Source: Paracidovorax wautersii (GTDB lineage Bacteria > Pseudomonadota > Gammaproteobacteria > Burkholderiales > Burkholderiaceae_C). Taken from it: a stretch of 64,000 nucleotides of DNA. The notes under the pieces were generated by a model that was not told the origin of the DNA, did not search any database, and was given only the letters and a program-made list of their open reading frames with translations. Position numbers and translations under genes: made by a program. Below are positions 17,444 through 25,912 of the stretch, piece after piece (position 1 is the first letter of the stretch; each line of letters opens with the position of its first letter). The stretch is taken from contig NZ_FONX01000023.1 of assembly GCF_900113035.1 (NCBI RefSeq), positions 1-64,000 on the forward strand. The letters run 5' to 3'.

Positions 17444-18865
17444 TCACTGGCCCAGCACGGCGGCCATGGCCGTCAGGCTCTCGTCGAGCGAGGCGGCCTC
17501 GAACATGTCCTGCTGCAGGAATTCGGCCATCGCCGGCTGCAGCCGGATGGCTTCGTCGAGCTGCGGGTCGGAGCCGCTCATGTAGGCGCCGACCTGGATC
17601 AGGTCACGGCTCTTCTGGTAGCGCGAATAGACGGCACGGAAGCGCCGCGCCATGTCGAAATGCTCGCGCGAGACGACGTTGTGCATCACGCGCGAGGCCG
17701 ATTGCTCGATGTCGATGGCCGGGAAGTGCCCGGTCTCGGCCAGCGCACGCGAGAGCACGATGTGCCCGTCCAGGATGGCGCGGGCCGAGTCGGCGATCGG
17801 GTCCTGCTGGTCGTCGCCTTCGGAGAGCACGGTGTAGAAGGCGGTGATGGAGCCCACGCCGTGCAGGCCGTTGCCGCTGCGCTCGACCAGCGCGGGCAGC
17901 TTGGCGAAGCAGCTGGGCGGATAGCCCTTGGTGGCCGGCGGCTCGCCGATGGCCAGGGCGATCTCGCGCTGCGCCATGGCGTAGCGGGTGAGCGAATCCA
18001 TCAGCAGCAGCACGTGCTGGCCCTTGTCGCGGAAGTGTTCGGCGATGGCGGTGGCATAGGCCGCGCCCTGCATGCGCAGGAGCGGCGGCGCATCAGCGGG
18101 CGCAGCCACCACCACGGCGCGGCTGCGGTCGCCCGCACCCAGGATGTCTTCGACGAATTCCTTGACCTCGCGGCCCCGCTCGCCGATCAGCCCCACCACG
18201 ATCACGTCGGCCTGCGTGTAGCGGGCCATCATGCCCAGCAGCACGCTCTTGCCCACGCCGGAGCCGGCGAAGAGGCCCAGCCGCTGGCCGCGGCCCACGG
18301 TGAGCAGGGTGTTGATGGCGCGCACGCCGGTGTCCAGGGTCTCGCGCACGGGGTCGCGGTCCATGGCGTTGATCTGGCGGCGGTCCATGGGCTCGGAGGT
18401 CACGCCCGCCAGCGGGCCGGCATGGTCCAGCGGCGTGCCCTGCGAATCGATCACCCGGCCCAGCAGGCCGTCGCCCATGGGCAGGCGCAGCGCGCCCACG
18501 CCCGATGCGGCGGAGAGCGCGCTGGCGGCCTCGTCCGGCTCGCCCAGGCGCGGTGCGGGCACGTAGGACGGCGCGGGCGTCACGCTGGCGCCGCTCGAGA
18601 GGCCATGGATGTCGCCTGCCGGCATGAGAAAGGCCTTGTCGGCCGAAAAGCCCACCACCTCGGCCAGCACCGGCTCGTGCGCAGGCATCTGCACCAGGCA
18701 CTGCGAGCCCACGGGCACGCGGATGCCGGCGGCCTCCAGCACCAGCCCGGTCAGGCGGGTGAGCGTGCCCCGGCTCTCCAGCGGCACGCGTTCGGCGGCG
18801 CGGGCGCGCGCATCGCCGATGAAGCGGTCCCAGGCTTCGCCCTGGATGCCGGGCTCATGCGGCAT
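17444..18865 (-). CDS. fliI: Flagellum-specific export ATPase FliI
   Basis: Hexameric ATPase of the flagellar export apparatus, related to the F1 beta subunit. Start taken at MPHEPGIQ, which overlaps the fliH stop by 11 bases; an upstream in-frame ATG would intrude 60 bases further into fliH. 473 residues: Walker A GSGVGKS (201-207), [18 protein letters not shown], Walker [19 protein letters not shown] and the family signature region [21 protein letters not shown]. All catalytic elements are intact. Confidence 0.97.
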   Translation of the reverse strand: MPHEPGIQGEAWDRFIGDARARAAERVPLESRGTLTRLTGLVLEAAGIRVPVGSQCLVQMPAHEPVLAEVVGFSADKAFLMPAGDIHGLSSGASVTPAPSYVPAPRLGEPDEAASALSAASGVGALRLPMGDGLLGRVIDSQGTPLDHAGPLAGVTSEPMDRRQINAMDRDPVRETLDTGVRAINTLLTVGRGQRLGLFAGSGVGKSVLLGMMARYTQADVIVVGLIGERGREVKEFVEDILGAGDRSRAVVVAAPADAPPLLRMQGAAYATAIAEHFRDKGQHVLLLMDSLTRYAMAQREIALAIGEPPATKGYPPSCFAKLPALVERSGNGLHGVGSITAFYTVLSEGDDQQDPIADSARAILDGHIVLSRALAETGHFPAIDIEQSASRVMHNVVSREHFDMARRFRAVYSRYQKSRDLIQVGAYMSGSDPQLDEAIRLQPAMAEFLQQDMFEAASLDESLTAMAAVLGQ

Positions 18866-19667
18866 GGGCGCCCTCCTCGTCGTCTTCGTGCGCGGAGGCT
18901 GCGGCGGATTCAGGGGCCGCGGCATCGCCCCCCGGGGCGGGCTCGTTCCACGCCGAGGTCAGCCCCAGCGCGGCGATGGCGCGGCGCCAGCGCTTGTCCA
19001 GCGAGCCGTCGATCACGGTGCCGGCCGATTCCACCAGGCAGTCGCCGGGCGGCACCTGGGCGTCGGGCACCCAGTGGATCTTGGCGCCGGGAAACTCCTG
19101 GCTCAGGGGCTGCTCCAGCACGGCCCAGTCCTCGCGGCTCAGCCGCACGGTGGCGGGCCGGCCTTCGGCGACGAGCAGGCCCAGGGCTTCGCGCACCACG
19201 GGCAGCAGGGCCTGCGGGTCGGCGGCCAGCTCGCGGCGCACCACCTGGCGCGCCAGGTCGCAGGCCAGTTCCAGCAACTCGCCCGCCATGCGCTGCTGCA
19301 TGCCGTCCAGCGCGTCCTGGGCCGACAGGGCCAGGCGCTCGAGCCGCTCGGCGGCCTCGCGGCCCTGGTCGGCGATGTAGTCGTCCATGCGCTGCTGCCA
19401 TTCCAGCGCGGCCTGGGCGCGGCCTTGCTCCACGCCTTCGGCATGGGCGGCCTCGCGCGCCTGCTGCAGCAGGGCTTCGTGCTCTTCGGGGTCGATGCCG
19501 GGCGGGGGCAGCGACTCGGCGGCGGCAGCGGCGGCCGCTTTGGCCTCCAGGTCGCGCGGGGGGATCACGCCGGTGCTGTCCACCGTGCCGAACTGCCAGT
19601 GCGTGACGCCCTGGATTTCCTCGCTCGGGATGAAGCGCGTGTACTGGCGATTAAATGAGTGCGTCAT
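18855..19667 (-). CDS. fliH: Flagellar export regulator FliH
   Basis: Inhibits and positions the FliI ATPase and links it to FliN. 270 residues: an N-terminal region with [10 protein letters not shown], a long Ala/Glu-rich helical middle (about 55-150) with [18 protein letters not shown], and a C-terminal domain with the conserved [19 protein letters not shown] (about 195-213). Its start overlaps fliG by 17 bases and its end overlaps fliI, consistent with a tightly coupled fliG-H-I-J-K series. Confidence 0.95.
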   Translation of the reverse strand: MTHSFNRQYTRFIPSEEIQGVTHWQFGTVDSTGVIPPRDLEAKAAAAAAAESLPPPGIDPEEHEALLQQAREAAHAEGVEQGRAQAALEWQQRMDDYIADQGREAAERLERLALSAQDALDGMQQRMAGELLELACDLARQVVRRELAADPQALLPVVREALGLLVAEGRPATVRLSREDWAVLEQPLSQEFPGAKIHWVPDAQVPPGDCLVESAGTVIDGSLDKRWRRAIAALGLTSAWNEPAPGGDAAAPESAAASAHEDDEEGAHAA

Positions 19668-20646
19668 CGCCGCCGCCGCCCATCACGATCTGGCCTTCGT
19701 CCGCCAGGCGGCGCACGGTCTTGAGGATTTCCTTCTGCTGCGCCTCGACTTCGGACAGCCGCATCGGGCCGCGCGATTCGAGGTCTTCGCGCATGGAGTC
19801 GGCCGCGCGCGAGGACATGTTGGAGAGGAACTTCTCGCGCAGCTCGGGCTGGGCGCCCTTGAGGGCCACGACCAGCGTTTCGGAAGCCACTTCGCGCAGC
19901 ACGGTCTGGATGGCGCGGTCGTCGAGCTTGCCGACGTCGTCGAACACGAACATCTTGTCCATGATCTTCTGCGCCAGGTCGGGGTCGTGGGCGCGGATCG
20001 ATTCGAGCACCGTGGCGTCGATGCCGGAGCCCAGCAGGTTGATGATCTCGGCCGCCGACTTGATGCCGCCCAGCGAGCTCTTGCGGATCTTGTCGCCGCC
20101 GGCCAGCACCTTGAACAGCACCTCGTTCAGGTCCTTGAGCGCGGTCGGCTGGATGCCTTCGAGCGTGGCGACGCGCAGCAGCACCTCGCCGCGCTGGCGT
20201 TCGCTGAGCTGCACCAGGATGGCCGAGGCCTGGTCCGGGTCCAGGTGGACGAGGATGGCCGCGATGATCTGCGGGTGTTCGTTGCGCAGCAGTTCGGCCA
20301 CCGAGAGCGGGTCCATCCACTTCAGGCTTTCGATGCCCGACACGTCCCCGCCCTGCAGGATGCGGTCGATCAGCAGCGCGGCCTTGTCGTCGCCCAGGGC
20401 CCGCTTGAGCACCGAGCGCACGTAGTTGCCGGTGTCGGACACCAGCAGGCTCTGCGCGGCGGCGTCGTTGGAGAAGCGGTTGATGACCTCGTCCACCTTC
20501 TCCCGCGACACCGATTTCATGCGGGCGATGGTCTCGCCCAGCTTCTGCACTTCCTTGGGCGACAAGTGCTTGAAGACCTCGGCGGCTTCTTCCTCGCCGA
20601 GAGACATCAGCATGATCGCCGCGTCGTTGAGTCCCTGCTCATCCAT
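19651..20646 (-). CDS. fliG: Flagellar motor switch protein FliG
   Basis: Rotor protein that interacts with MotA to generate torque. 331 residues: N-terminal FliF-binding domain (AAIMLMSLGEEEAAEVFKHL), middle armadillo-like domain with EHPQIIAAILVHLDPDQASA, and the C-terminal torque helix region with MDKMFVFDDVGKLDDRAIQT, whose charged residues face the stator. Length is standard. It follows fliF by 24 bases. Confidence 0.97.
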   Translation of the reverse strand: MDEQGLNDAAIMLMSLGEEEAAEVFKHLSPKEVQKLGETIARMKSVSREKVDEVINRFSNDAAAQSLLVSDTGNYVRSVLKRALGDDKAALLIDRILQGGDVSGIESLKWMDPLSVAELLRNEHPQIIAAILVHLDPDQASAILVQLSERQRGEVLLRVATLEGIQPTALKDLNEVLFKVLAGGDKIRKSSLGGIKSAAEIINLLGSGIDATVLESIRAHDPDLAQKIMDKMFVFDDVGKLDDRAIQTVLREVASETLVVALKGAQPELREKFLSNMSSRAADSMREDLESRGPMRLSEVEAQQKEILKTVRRLADEGQIVMGGGGDDALI

Positions 20647-20670
20647 GGTGGTCTCGCTCCGGCCAGGGCG

Positions 20671-22389
20671 TCATTCGCCGTTGACCCAGGTTTTCAGGAT
20701 ATTGGCCACGGCCACCGGGTTGCTCATGGCCAGCGCGCGGGCATCTTCCAGGCGCTGCTGCTCAGGCGTGGCCGGCAGGTCTTCCTGCTTGGTGGCGCCA
20801 GGCGCCGGCAAGGCCGGGCGCTCCAGCTGTTCGGATTCCAGCGCATCGAGCTGGCCGCCCTGGGCCTGCAGCTGCACCGGCGTGAGCTCGGCCACTTCCT
20901 TGGGCGCCTTCAGGCCCTTGATGGCCGGCCGCACCAAGCCCAGCAGCACGATGGCGGCGAAGAGCGACAGGCCCACGGGCCAGCCCAGGCTCTTGGCCAG
21001 CTCGATCATCTCGGGCTGCTTCCACAGCGGCAAGTCGGTCTTGGGCGTGGCATCGACCAGGAACGGCGTGTTCATCAGGTTGACGGAGTCGCCACGGTCC
21101 TTGTTGAAGCCGATGGTCTCGCGCACCAGCGCGGTCATCTGCTCGATCTGCTGGGCCGTCAGGGCCTTGTTGTCCACGGGCTTGCCGTCCTTGCCGTTCT
21201 CGGCGGGCGGCTGGTAGTTGACCACCACGGCCGCGCTCACCCGCTTGATGGAGCCGGTGCTGCCGCGCGTGACGCGCGTGGTCTTGTCCACTTCGTAGTT
21301 GATGATCGATTCGCGCTTGCTGGGCGTGGCCGCCTGGGCGCCCTGGCCGGCCGCGGTGGGCGCCGGGTTGGCGCCGTTGATGGGCGCCGTGGAAGGCTGA
21401 GGCGGCTGGTTGGTGGTGGCGCCCGGCACGCCGGTGGGCGGCTGCGGCGTCTGCTGGCCGGTGCTCTCCAGCGTCTGCTGGCTGCGCACGGCGCCGGAGT
21501 CGGGCGTCTGGTTGGGGCGGTGCTGCTCCGAGGTGGATTCGGTCTGGCTGAAGTCCACGTCGGCCGTCACCTGCGCCTTGACGTTGTTCTTGCCCACCAC
21601 CGGCTCCAGGATGTCCATGATGCGGCGGGTGTAGTCCTGCTCGATCTGCTTGACGTAGTTCAGCTGCTGCGCGTCCACGCCCGTGCCGGAGGCGCCGTCG
21701 GGCGACTGCGAGAGCAGCTTGCCGGTGTCGTCCACCACGCTGACGGCGCTGGGGTCCATGTCGGGCACGCTGGACGACACCAGGTGGACGATGCCGGCCA
21801 GCTGGGTGCGGTCGAGGAAGCGGCCGGGGTAGAGGCTGACCAGCACCGAGGCCGAGGGCTTTTGCTGTTCGCGGAAGAAGCCGTTCTGGTTGGGCAGCGC
21901 CAGATGCACACGGGCGCTCTGCACCGAGGAGAGCGCCTGGATGGAGCGGGTGAGCTCGCCCTCCAGCCCGCGCTGGAAGTTCAGCCGTTCCTGGAACTGC
22001 GTCACGCCGAAGCGGCTGGTGTCCATCAGCTCGAAGCCGGCGACCGAGCCCTTGGGCAGCCCCAGGGTGGCCAAGCGCAGGCGCACGTCGTACACGCGGT
22101 CGGCCGGCACCATGATCGCGCCGCCGCCATCGGTGTACTTGTAGGGCACGTTCATCGTGGCCAGCTGGGCCACGATGGCGCCGCCGTCCTTGTCGGTCAG
22201 GTTGGTGAACAGCACCCGGTAGTCCGGCTGGCGGCTGAAGAACACCGCCGCCACGATGCCCCCCACCAGCAGGGCCAGAGCCAGGCCCAGACGCATGCGC
22301 ACCGACCGGTCGAGGCCAGCGATACGCTGCATCCACGACGGAGGGCTGGCAGGAGGGACAACGGCAGGAATTTCGGCGACTGCGGACAT
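20671..22389 (-). CDS. fliF: Flagellar MS-ring protein FliF
   Basis: Inner-membrane ring on which the export gate and C-ring assemble. 572 residues: an N-terminal transmembrane helix (LGLALALLVGGIVAAVFFS), ring-building motifs in the periplasm (YRVLFTNLTDKDGGAIVAQL; ARVHLALPNQNGFFREQQKP), a Pro/Gln/Thr-rich disordered loop (about 300-360), a second transmembrane helix (LSLFAAIVLLGLVRPAI) and a C-terminal FliG-binding tail (VANILKTWVNG). First gene of the fliF-K operon, divergent from fliE across 193 bases. Confidence 0.97.
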   Translation of the reverse strand: MSAVAEIPAVVPPASPPSWMQRIAGLDRSVRMRLGLALALLVGGIVAAVFFSRQPDYRVLFTNLTDKDGGAIVAQLATMNVPYKYTDGGGAIMVPADRVYDVRLRLATLGLPKGSVAGFELMDTSRFGVTQFQERLNFQRGLEGELTRSIQALSSVQSARVHLALPNQNGFFREQQKPSASVLVSLYPGRFLDRTQLAGIVHLVSSSVPDMDPSAVSVVDDTGKLLSQSPDGASGTGVDAQQLNYVKQIEQDYTRRIMDILEPVVGKNNVKAQVTADVDFSQTESTSEQHRPNQTPDSGAVRSQQTLESTGQQTPQPPTGVPGATTNQPPQPSTAPINGANPAPTAAGQGAQAATPSKRESIINYEVDKTTRVTRGSTGSIKRVSAAVVVNYQPPAENGKDGKPVDNKALTAQQIEQMTALVRETIGFNKDRGDSVNLMNTPFLVDATPKTDLPLWKQPEMIELAKSLGWPVGLSLFAAIVLLGLVRPAIKGLKAPKEVAELTPVQLQAQGGQLDALESEQLERPALPAPGATKQEDLPATPEQQRLEDARALAMSNPVAVANILKTWVNGE

Positions 22390-22582
22390 GGGCTTTCCAG
22401 TATGTCAGGCCATGGCGGGGCTCTGGCGGTGCCGCGATTATTCGGCAAGCCCCCTCGGGCGTTCGCTGGATAAAGCGCGCCTTTGTCCATCATTTCCCCA
22501 AGATGGAGCGCGCCCCGCGCCCTAGGATTGCACCATCCCGCAATAGCCACGACCGCCCACCTCCTCCACCGAGAACACCGCC

Positions 22583-22897
22583 ATGGACCTCCGCATCTCC
22601 AGCCCCATCGCCCCGCTGTCAGGCACCGGCCTGGTGCGCCGCGTCACGGCTCCGCAGGAAGGCGGGGCGCAGGACGTCGGTTTCTCCTCGGCGCTGAAAG
22701 GCGCCCTGCAGTCGGTGAGCGCGGCCCAGAACCAGTCCAGCAGCATGCAGCGCGAAGTGCAGATGGAGAACCCCAACGTCAGCATCGAAGAGACCATGGT
22801 CGCCATGCAGAAGGCGCAGATCGGCTTTCAGGCCACGCTGCACGTGCGCAACCGCATGGTGCAGGCCTATACCGACATCATGAACATGCAGGTGTGA
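22583..22897 (+). CDS. fliE: Flagellar hook-basal body protein FliE
   Basis: Links the MS-ring to the proximal rod; the first substrate exported. 104 residues with the conserved C-terminal block VSIEETMVAMQKAQIGFQAT and a helical region before it (FSSALKGALQSVSAAQNQSS). Normal length. Transcribed alone and divergently from fliF; an early flagellar promoter pair probably lies in the 193-base gap, but I could not identify one with confidence. Confidence 0.96.
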   Translation: MDLRISSPIAPLSGTGLVRRVTAPQEGGAQDVGFSSALKGALQSVSAAQNQSSSMQREVQMENPNVSIEETMVAMQKAQIGFQATLHVRNRMVQAYTDIMNMQV

Positions 22898-22990
22898 GGC
22901 GCAGCGCCCACCCCGCCCGGCAAGCCGCATCGCCTGCCGCGTTGCCACCGCCGGCCTCGCTTGCCGTGCCACAGGCACAAGAACTCATCT

Positions 22991-23025
22991 TTTGATAGCA
23001 GATAGCGCTTGACTGACAAGCGCTA
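22991..23025 (+). repeat. Repeat hairpin, variant of the TTTGCTAT family
   Basis: TTTGATAGCAGA precedes a perfect 9-base inverted repeat, TAGCGCTTG (23003-23011) and CAAGCGCTA (23017-23025), with a 5-base loop. The layout matches the hairpin at 54309-54355. AGCGCTTG...CAAGCGCT hairpins of this kind are common between genes in Comamonadaceae, as I recall. Confidence 0.55.
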
Positions 23026-23175
23026 CAGCCATTTCTGCCATCCCTCCTGATGGTCGATGGCTCACGATGGCGCATCGGCGCGGCACGCCCCAAGCCAGCG
23101 ATGCGCGGCGTTCCGCCCTCTCCAGCCGACCTCCAGCCGAACCCCGCACGAGGCGAAGCCCCGCCACAAACGACG

Positions 23176-23210
23176 ACGCCTTGCGATCCGCAGAACGGAC
23201 GGCAAGGCGT
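23176..23210 (+). terminator. Candidate terminator after fliE
   Basis: ACGCCTTGC (23176-23184) pairs with GCAAGGCGT (23202-23210), and an inner stem TCCG/CGGA closes on CAGAA. A short T-run (GTTTC) follows on the plus strand. It lies between convergent fliE and fliT, so it may serve both. Confidence 0.5.
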
Positions 23211-23272
23211 TTCGGGACCGGCGCTGGGCAAGCCGCCGCATCTGCGGCAGCGCCAACCCTTGTCGCTGGAGG

Positions 23273-23572
23273 TCAGTGCATCACGATCGGCTGGCGCTCG
23301 AACAGATGCTCGAACTGCGAGAGCCAGGGCTCGGCCAGGCAGCGGATCTCGGCATCGTTGCGCAGGATGCGCTGCATGATGCGGGTCTTCTCGCGGCGGT
23401 GTTCCGGCAGCAGTTCCTGGGCCTGGGACTCATAGCGCAGGCGCTCGATCAACACCGCACAGGTGCCCTCGTAGCGGACGACGCCGTCCCAATCCTTCAG
23501 CTTGGCGGCCTCCAGCATCTTGGCGCTGCTGTCTTCGATGGCCTTGTAGTAGTCAATCAGCATTTCTGGCAT
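23273..23572 (-). CDS. fliT: Flagellar export chaperone FliT
   Basis: Chaperone of the filament cap protein FliD; in enteric bacteria it also restrains FlhDC. 99 residues, all helical, with YYKAIEDSSAKMLEAAKLKDW at the start (given over 20 only as two halves: YYKAIEDSSAK and MLEAAKLKDW) and a C-terminal helix with LSQFEHLFERQPIV. Length and position just after fliS support the call; FliT is weakly conserved. It is separated from fliS by only three bases. Confidence 0.85.
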   Translation of the reverse strand: MPEMLIDYYKAIEDSSAKMLEAAKLKDWDGVVRYEGTCAVLIERLRYESQAQELLPEHRREKTRIMQRILRNDAEIRCLAEPWLSQFEHLFERQPIVMH

Positions 23573-23575
23573 GTA

Positions 23576-24028
23576 TCAGGCCTCCGCCGCCACGGGGTGG
23601 GCGGCGTCGTTGGCCGCCTTGGCGTTGGTTGCCCCGGCTTTCTTGATTTCGTTCCAGCTCTGCGCCAGCGGCTCGATCAGCTGAGCCACTTCGACGAGCA
23701 TGGCATCGTCGTTGCGCACATTGGCCAGGATGAGGCGGCGCAGCGCGTAGTCGTAGAGCGCGTCCAGGTTGCTGGCCAGCGTGCCGCCGGCTTCGCGGTC
23801 GAGCGCGGTGCGCAGGCCTTCTTCCAGGATGCGCACGGCCTTGCTGATGCCGCCGCACTTGCCGGCCACGTCGCCGCGCGCCATGGCACCACGGGCGGTG
23901 GCGATGGAGTTCAGCACGCCGGCGAACAGCAGACTGACCAGCTGGTGCTGGTCGATCGTGTGCATGCTGGTTTCGACATTGATGCGTTGGTAAGCGGATG
24001 CGGCACGAGGGTTGGAGGCGCTGAACAT
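23576..24028 (-). CDS. fliS: Flagellin export chaperone FliS
   Basis: Binds the C-terminal helix of newly made flagellin and prevents premature polymerisation. 150 residues: conserved AASAYQRINVETSM (near residue 10), HQLVSLLFAGVLNSIATARG, then RILEEGLRTALD and LYDYALRRLILANVRND, all FliS landmarks. It has its own sigma28-type promoter 32 bases upstream of the ATG. It forms a unit with fliT. Confidence 0.95.
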   Translation of the reverse strand: MFSASNPRAASAYQRINVETSMHTIDQHQLVSLLFAGVLNSIATARGAMARGDVAGKCGGISKAVRILEEGLRTALDREAGGTLASNLDALYDYALRRLILANVRNDDAMLVEVAQLIEPLAQSWNEIKKAGATNAKAANDAAHPVAAEA

Positions 24029-24060
24029 GGCGGTCTTCTTTCCTGGACTTGTTATTCAGT

Positions 24061-24087
24061 TTATCGGCACGCGGCCGCCAAACTGAA
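24061..24087 (-). promoter_or_regulatory. Sigma28 (FliA) promoter for fliS-fliT
   Basis: On the minus strand: TTCA (24087-24084), exactly 15 bases, then a perfect -10 GCCGATAA (24068-24061). It lies between the fliD stop and the fliS start, 32 bases before the ATG. A near copy lies at the same place after the second fliD gene. Confidence 0.8.
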
Positions 24088-24092
24088 GCCTT

Positions 24093-25538
24093 TCAGCGCG
24101 ACTTATTCCAGGCGGTGACCTGCTGTCCGATGTAGGTGTTGAGTGCGTTCAGGCCCGCCATCTTGGTGTCGAGTGCGGTGTAGCGGTCGGTCAGGCTCTT
24201 TTGCAGGCGATCGGCACGGTCGAGGAGGGTCTGCGTGTCCTGCGTATTGCGCTTGAGCGCGGCGTCGTAGGTCTTGGACTTGGTGGCGAAGAAGCCGCTG
24301 GTGTCGAGCAGGCGGGTGGTGACCACCTTGAACTTCTCGGCGAAGCCATCGGTCGTCGTGCCGTCGTCGGGCCCGCGGAAGAACGCCTTCACGTCGTCAG
24401 GATTGGCCATGGCCTTGTCGAACTTCGTGGTGTCCAGGCGCAGGTTGCCATTGGGCGTCACGTTGCCCGAGCCGCCATCGACCACCACCCCGATATCGGA
24501 CAGGGAACGCAAGTTGCCGCTGCCGACCACGGCCGTCAGGGCCGAGCGCAGGGTGTTCTGCAAATTGACCGCCGCGGAATCCCCCTGCAGCAGCGCGCCG
24601 GTCTTGGTGGACTGGTCGTAGGAGGTGGCGTCGTTCAACGCACTGTTGAGCGCGTTGTAGGCGGTGACGAAGGCCTGCACATTGGCCTTGACCGCCGAGG
24701 TGTCCTTGGCCACCGTGATGGTGACCGGGTCGGTCGTGGTGGACGTGGCGGTGAACGTCACCCCTGCCACCACGTTGGTGAAGGCATTGGTAGCCGAGGT
24801 CACGGCGATGCCGTTGACCTTGCCGTTGGCATTGCTGCCGTACTCGGTGGAAGCGCCGTTGACCAGCCGCGACAGGCCCGCGTTGTCGCTGGTGCTGCCG
24901 TCTGCATCGCTGGTGACCGACAGGCGAAAGCCCGCCGCATCGCCCGTGCTCTTGCTGGTGAGCATCAGGCGCTCGCCGTTGGCGTCATTGATGATGGTGG
25001 CCGTGACGCCGGCACCGGAGGCGCCGTTGATCTTGCCGGCGATGTCGGAGAGCTTGTCGGTGGCGGATATGTCGATGCTCACGGAGGCATCGCTGCCGGC
25101 CGTGAACGCCTTGGGCGAGCCGGCCCAGGTGCCGATCTCCAGCTTGAGCGTGCCCGCGCCGACGGCCTGGCCGCTAGGCTGCAGCGAGGAGGAAATGGTG
25201 CTCTGGGCCTTGGCCAGGTTCTGAACCTCCACCCGGAAGGAGGTGGCGGCAGCACCGCCCACGGCGGTGGCGGAGATCACATCGTTCTTGGACGAGGTGG
25301 CGGTCACGCCGTTCCAGCCCGTCACGCTGGTGAGCTTGCCCAGCGCATCCGAGAGCGTGGACACCATGGACTTGAGCTGGCCGAAGGCCGACACCTTGGC
25401 CTTGGTGACTGCAGCCTGCTGCTGGAGTCCACCCGTTTGCGTGATGGGCAATTTGACCGCATCGACGGAGGCCTTGATCAGGCCGTTGACATCGACGTTA
25501 CCGCCCAGGCCGATGCCCAGGGATGAAAAACTAGCCAT
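24093..25538 (-). CDS. fliD: Filament cap protein FliD, copy 1
   Basis: Caps the growing filament and guides flagellin folding. 481 residues: N-terminal FliD_N domain (GLGGNVDVNGLIKASVDAVK), flagellin-hook IN motif region, central D2-D3 domains, and FliD_C with ALKRNTQDTQTLLDRADRLQ then LNTYIGQQVTAWNKSR. It is a tandem duplicate of the gene at 25913-27358, with the same length and, by eye, about nine in ten residues identical. The differences cluster in the C-terminal quarter. A GAGAGGA ribosome site precedes the ATG. It may be driven by a sigma28-type promoter carried in the 3' flank of the upstream copy. Confidence 0.95.
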   Translation of the reverse strand: MASFSSLGIGLGGNVDVNGLIKASVDAVKLPITQTGGLQQQAAVTKAKVSAFGQLKSMVSTLSDALGKLTSVTGWNGVTATSSKNDVISATAVGGAAATSFRVEVQNLAKAQSTISSSLQPSGQAVGAGTLKLEIGTWAGSPKAFTAGSDASVSIDISATDKLSDIAGKINGASGAGVTATIINDANGERLMLTSKSTGDAAGFRLSVTSDADGSTSDNAGLSRLVNGASTEYGSNANGKVNGIAVTSATNAFTNVVAGVTFTATSTTTDPVTITVAKDTSAVKANVQAFVTAYNALNSALNDATSYDQSTKTGALLQGDSAAVNLQNTLRSALTAVVGSGNLRSLSDIGVVVDGGSGNVTPNGNLRLDTTKFDKAMANPDDVKAFFRGPDDGTTTDGFAEKFKVVTTRLLDTSGFFATKSKTYDAALKRNTQDTQTLLDRADRLQKSLTDRYTALDTKMAGLNALNTYIGQQVTAWNKSR

Positions 25539-25912
25539 GGTCCATTTCCTCTCAGCACGTCAATTTGCATCAGCCGGAATTATGGAAGCCGGGGCGCACT
25601 GCCATCGTGCGGATAAGGAGGGGAGAACCCACCCAATCCATCGGCTATTCCAGCACGGCCGTCCCGCGCTCTGGAGGCCGTGGCAAGCAAATCCGAAATC
25701 GGATGGCCAGGCGCTGAAGCTGACGCCCCTCAGCACCTTTGGCCACCCGCCCACCAGGCGACACCTGCACCGTGAACCATCATGCCGCCGGGCCACCTCC
25801 GCCTGTGCGGAGCGATGGAGGCGGCGCGAAGGCCGACGCACCCGAGAAAGCGCACACCCTTGCCGGGCCTGCCACCCGAAGTATCGGCATGCGGCCGGAA
25901 AACTGAAGCCGC
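25539..25912. other. 374-base spacer between the two fliD copies
   Basis: No gene is supported. The right end (25881-25907) is a sigma28-type promoter. The left end (25539-25650) is a diverged copy of the sequence upstream of the other fliD (27359-27467), sharing the ribosome site, a TCCATAATT block and a GTGCGGATAAGG block. The middle is unique sequence. The spacer is therefore a junction of two duplicated units. Confidence 0.7.
25881..25907 (-). promoter_or_regulatory. Sigma28-type promoter between the fliD copies
   Basis: TTCA (25907-25904), 15 bases, then GCCGATAC (25888-25881) on the minus strand: one mismatch from the fliS promoter at 24061-24087, with nearly the same spacer. It sits just after the stop of the upstream fliD and now points at the downstream fliD, with a leader of about 340 bases. 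Confidence 0.7.

Larger units (their letters stand above)
22898..23272. other. Gap between the convergent fliE and fliT genes
   Basis: 375 bases without a believable gene. It contains a repeat hairpin at 22991-23025 and a stronger terminator-like hairpin at 23176-23210, described separately. Reading frames across it have no recognisable protein features. Confidence 0.6.

Noticed and set aside
19387-22473. Open frame of 1028 codons on the plus strand
   Set aside because: It lies antisense to fliG and fliF, is His/Arg/Gly-rich with no domain, and arises from high GC at third positions of the real genes.
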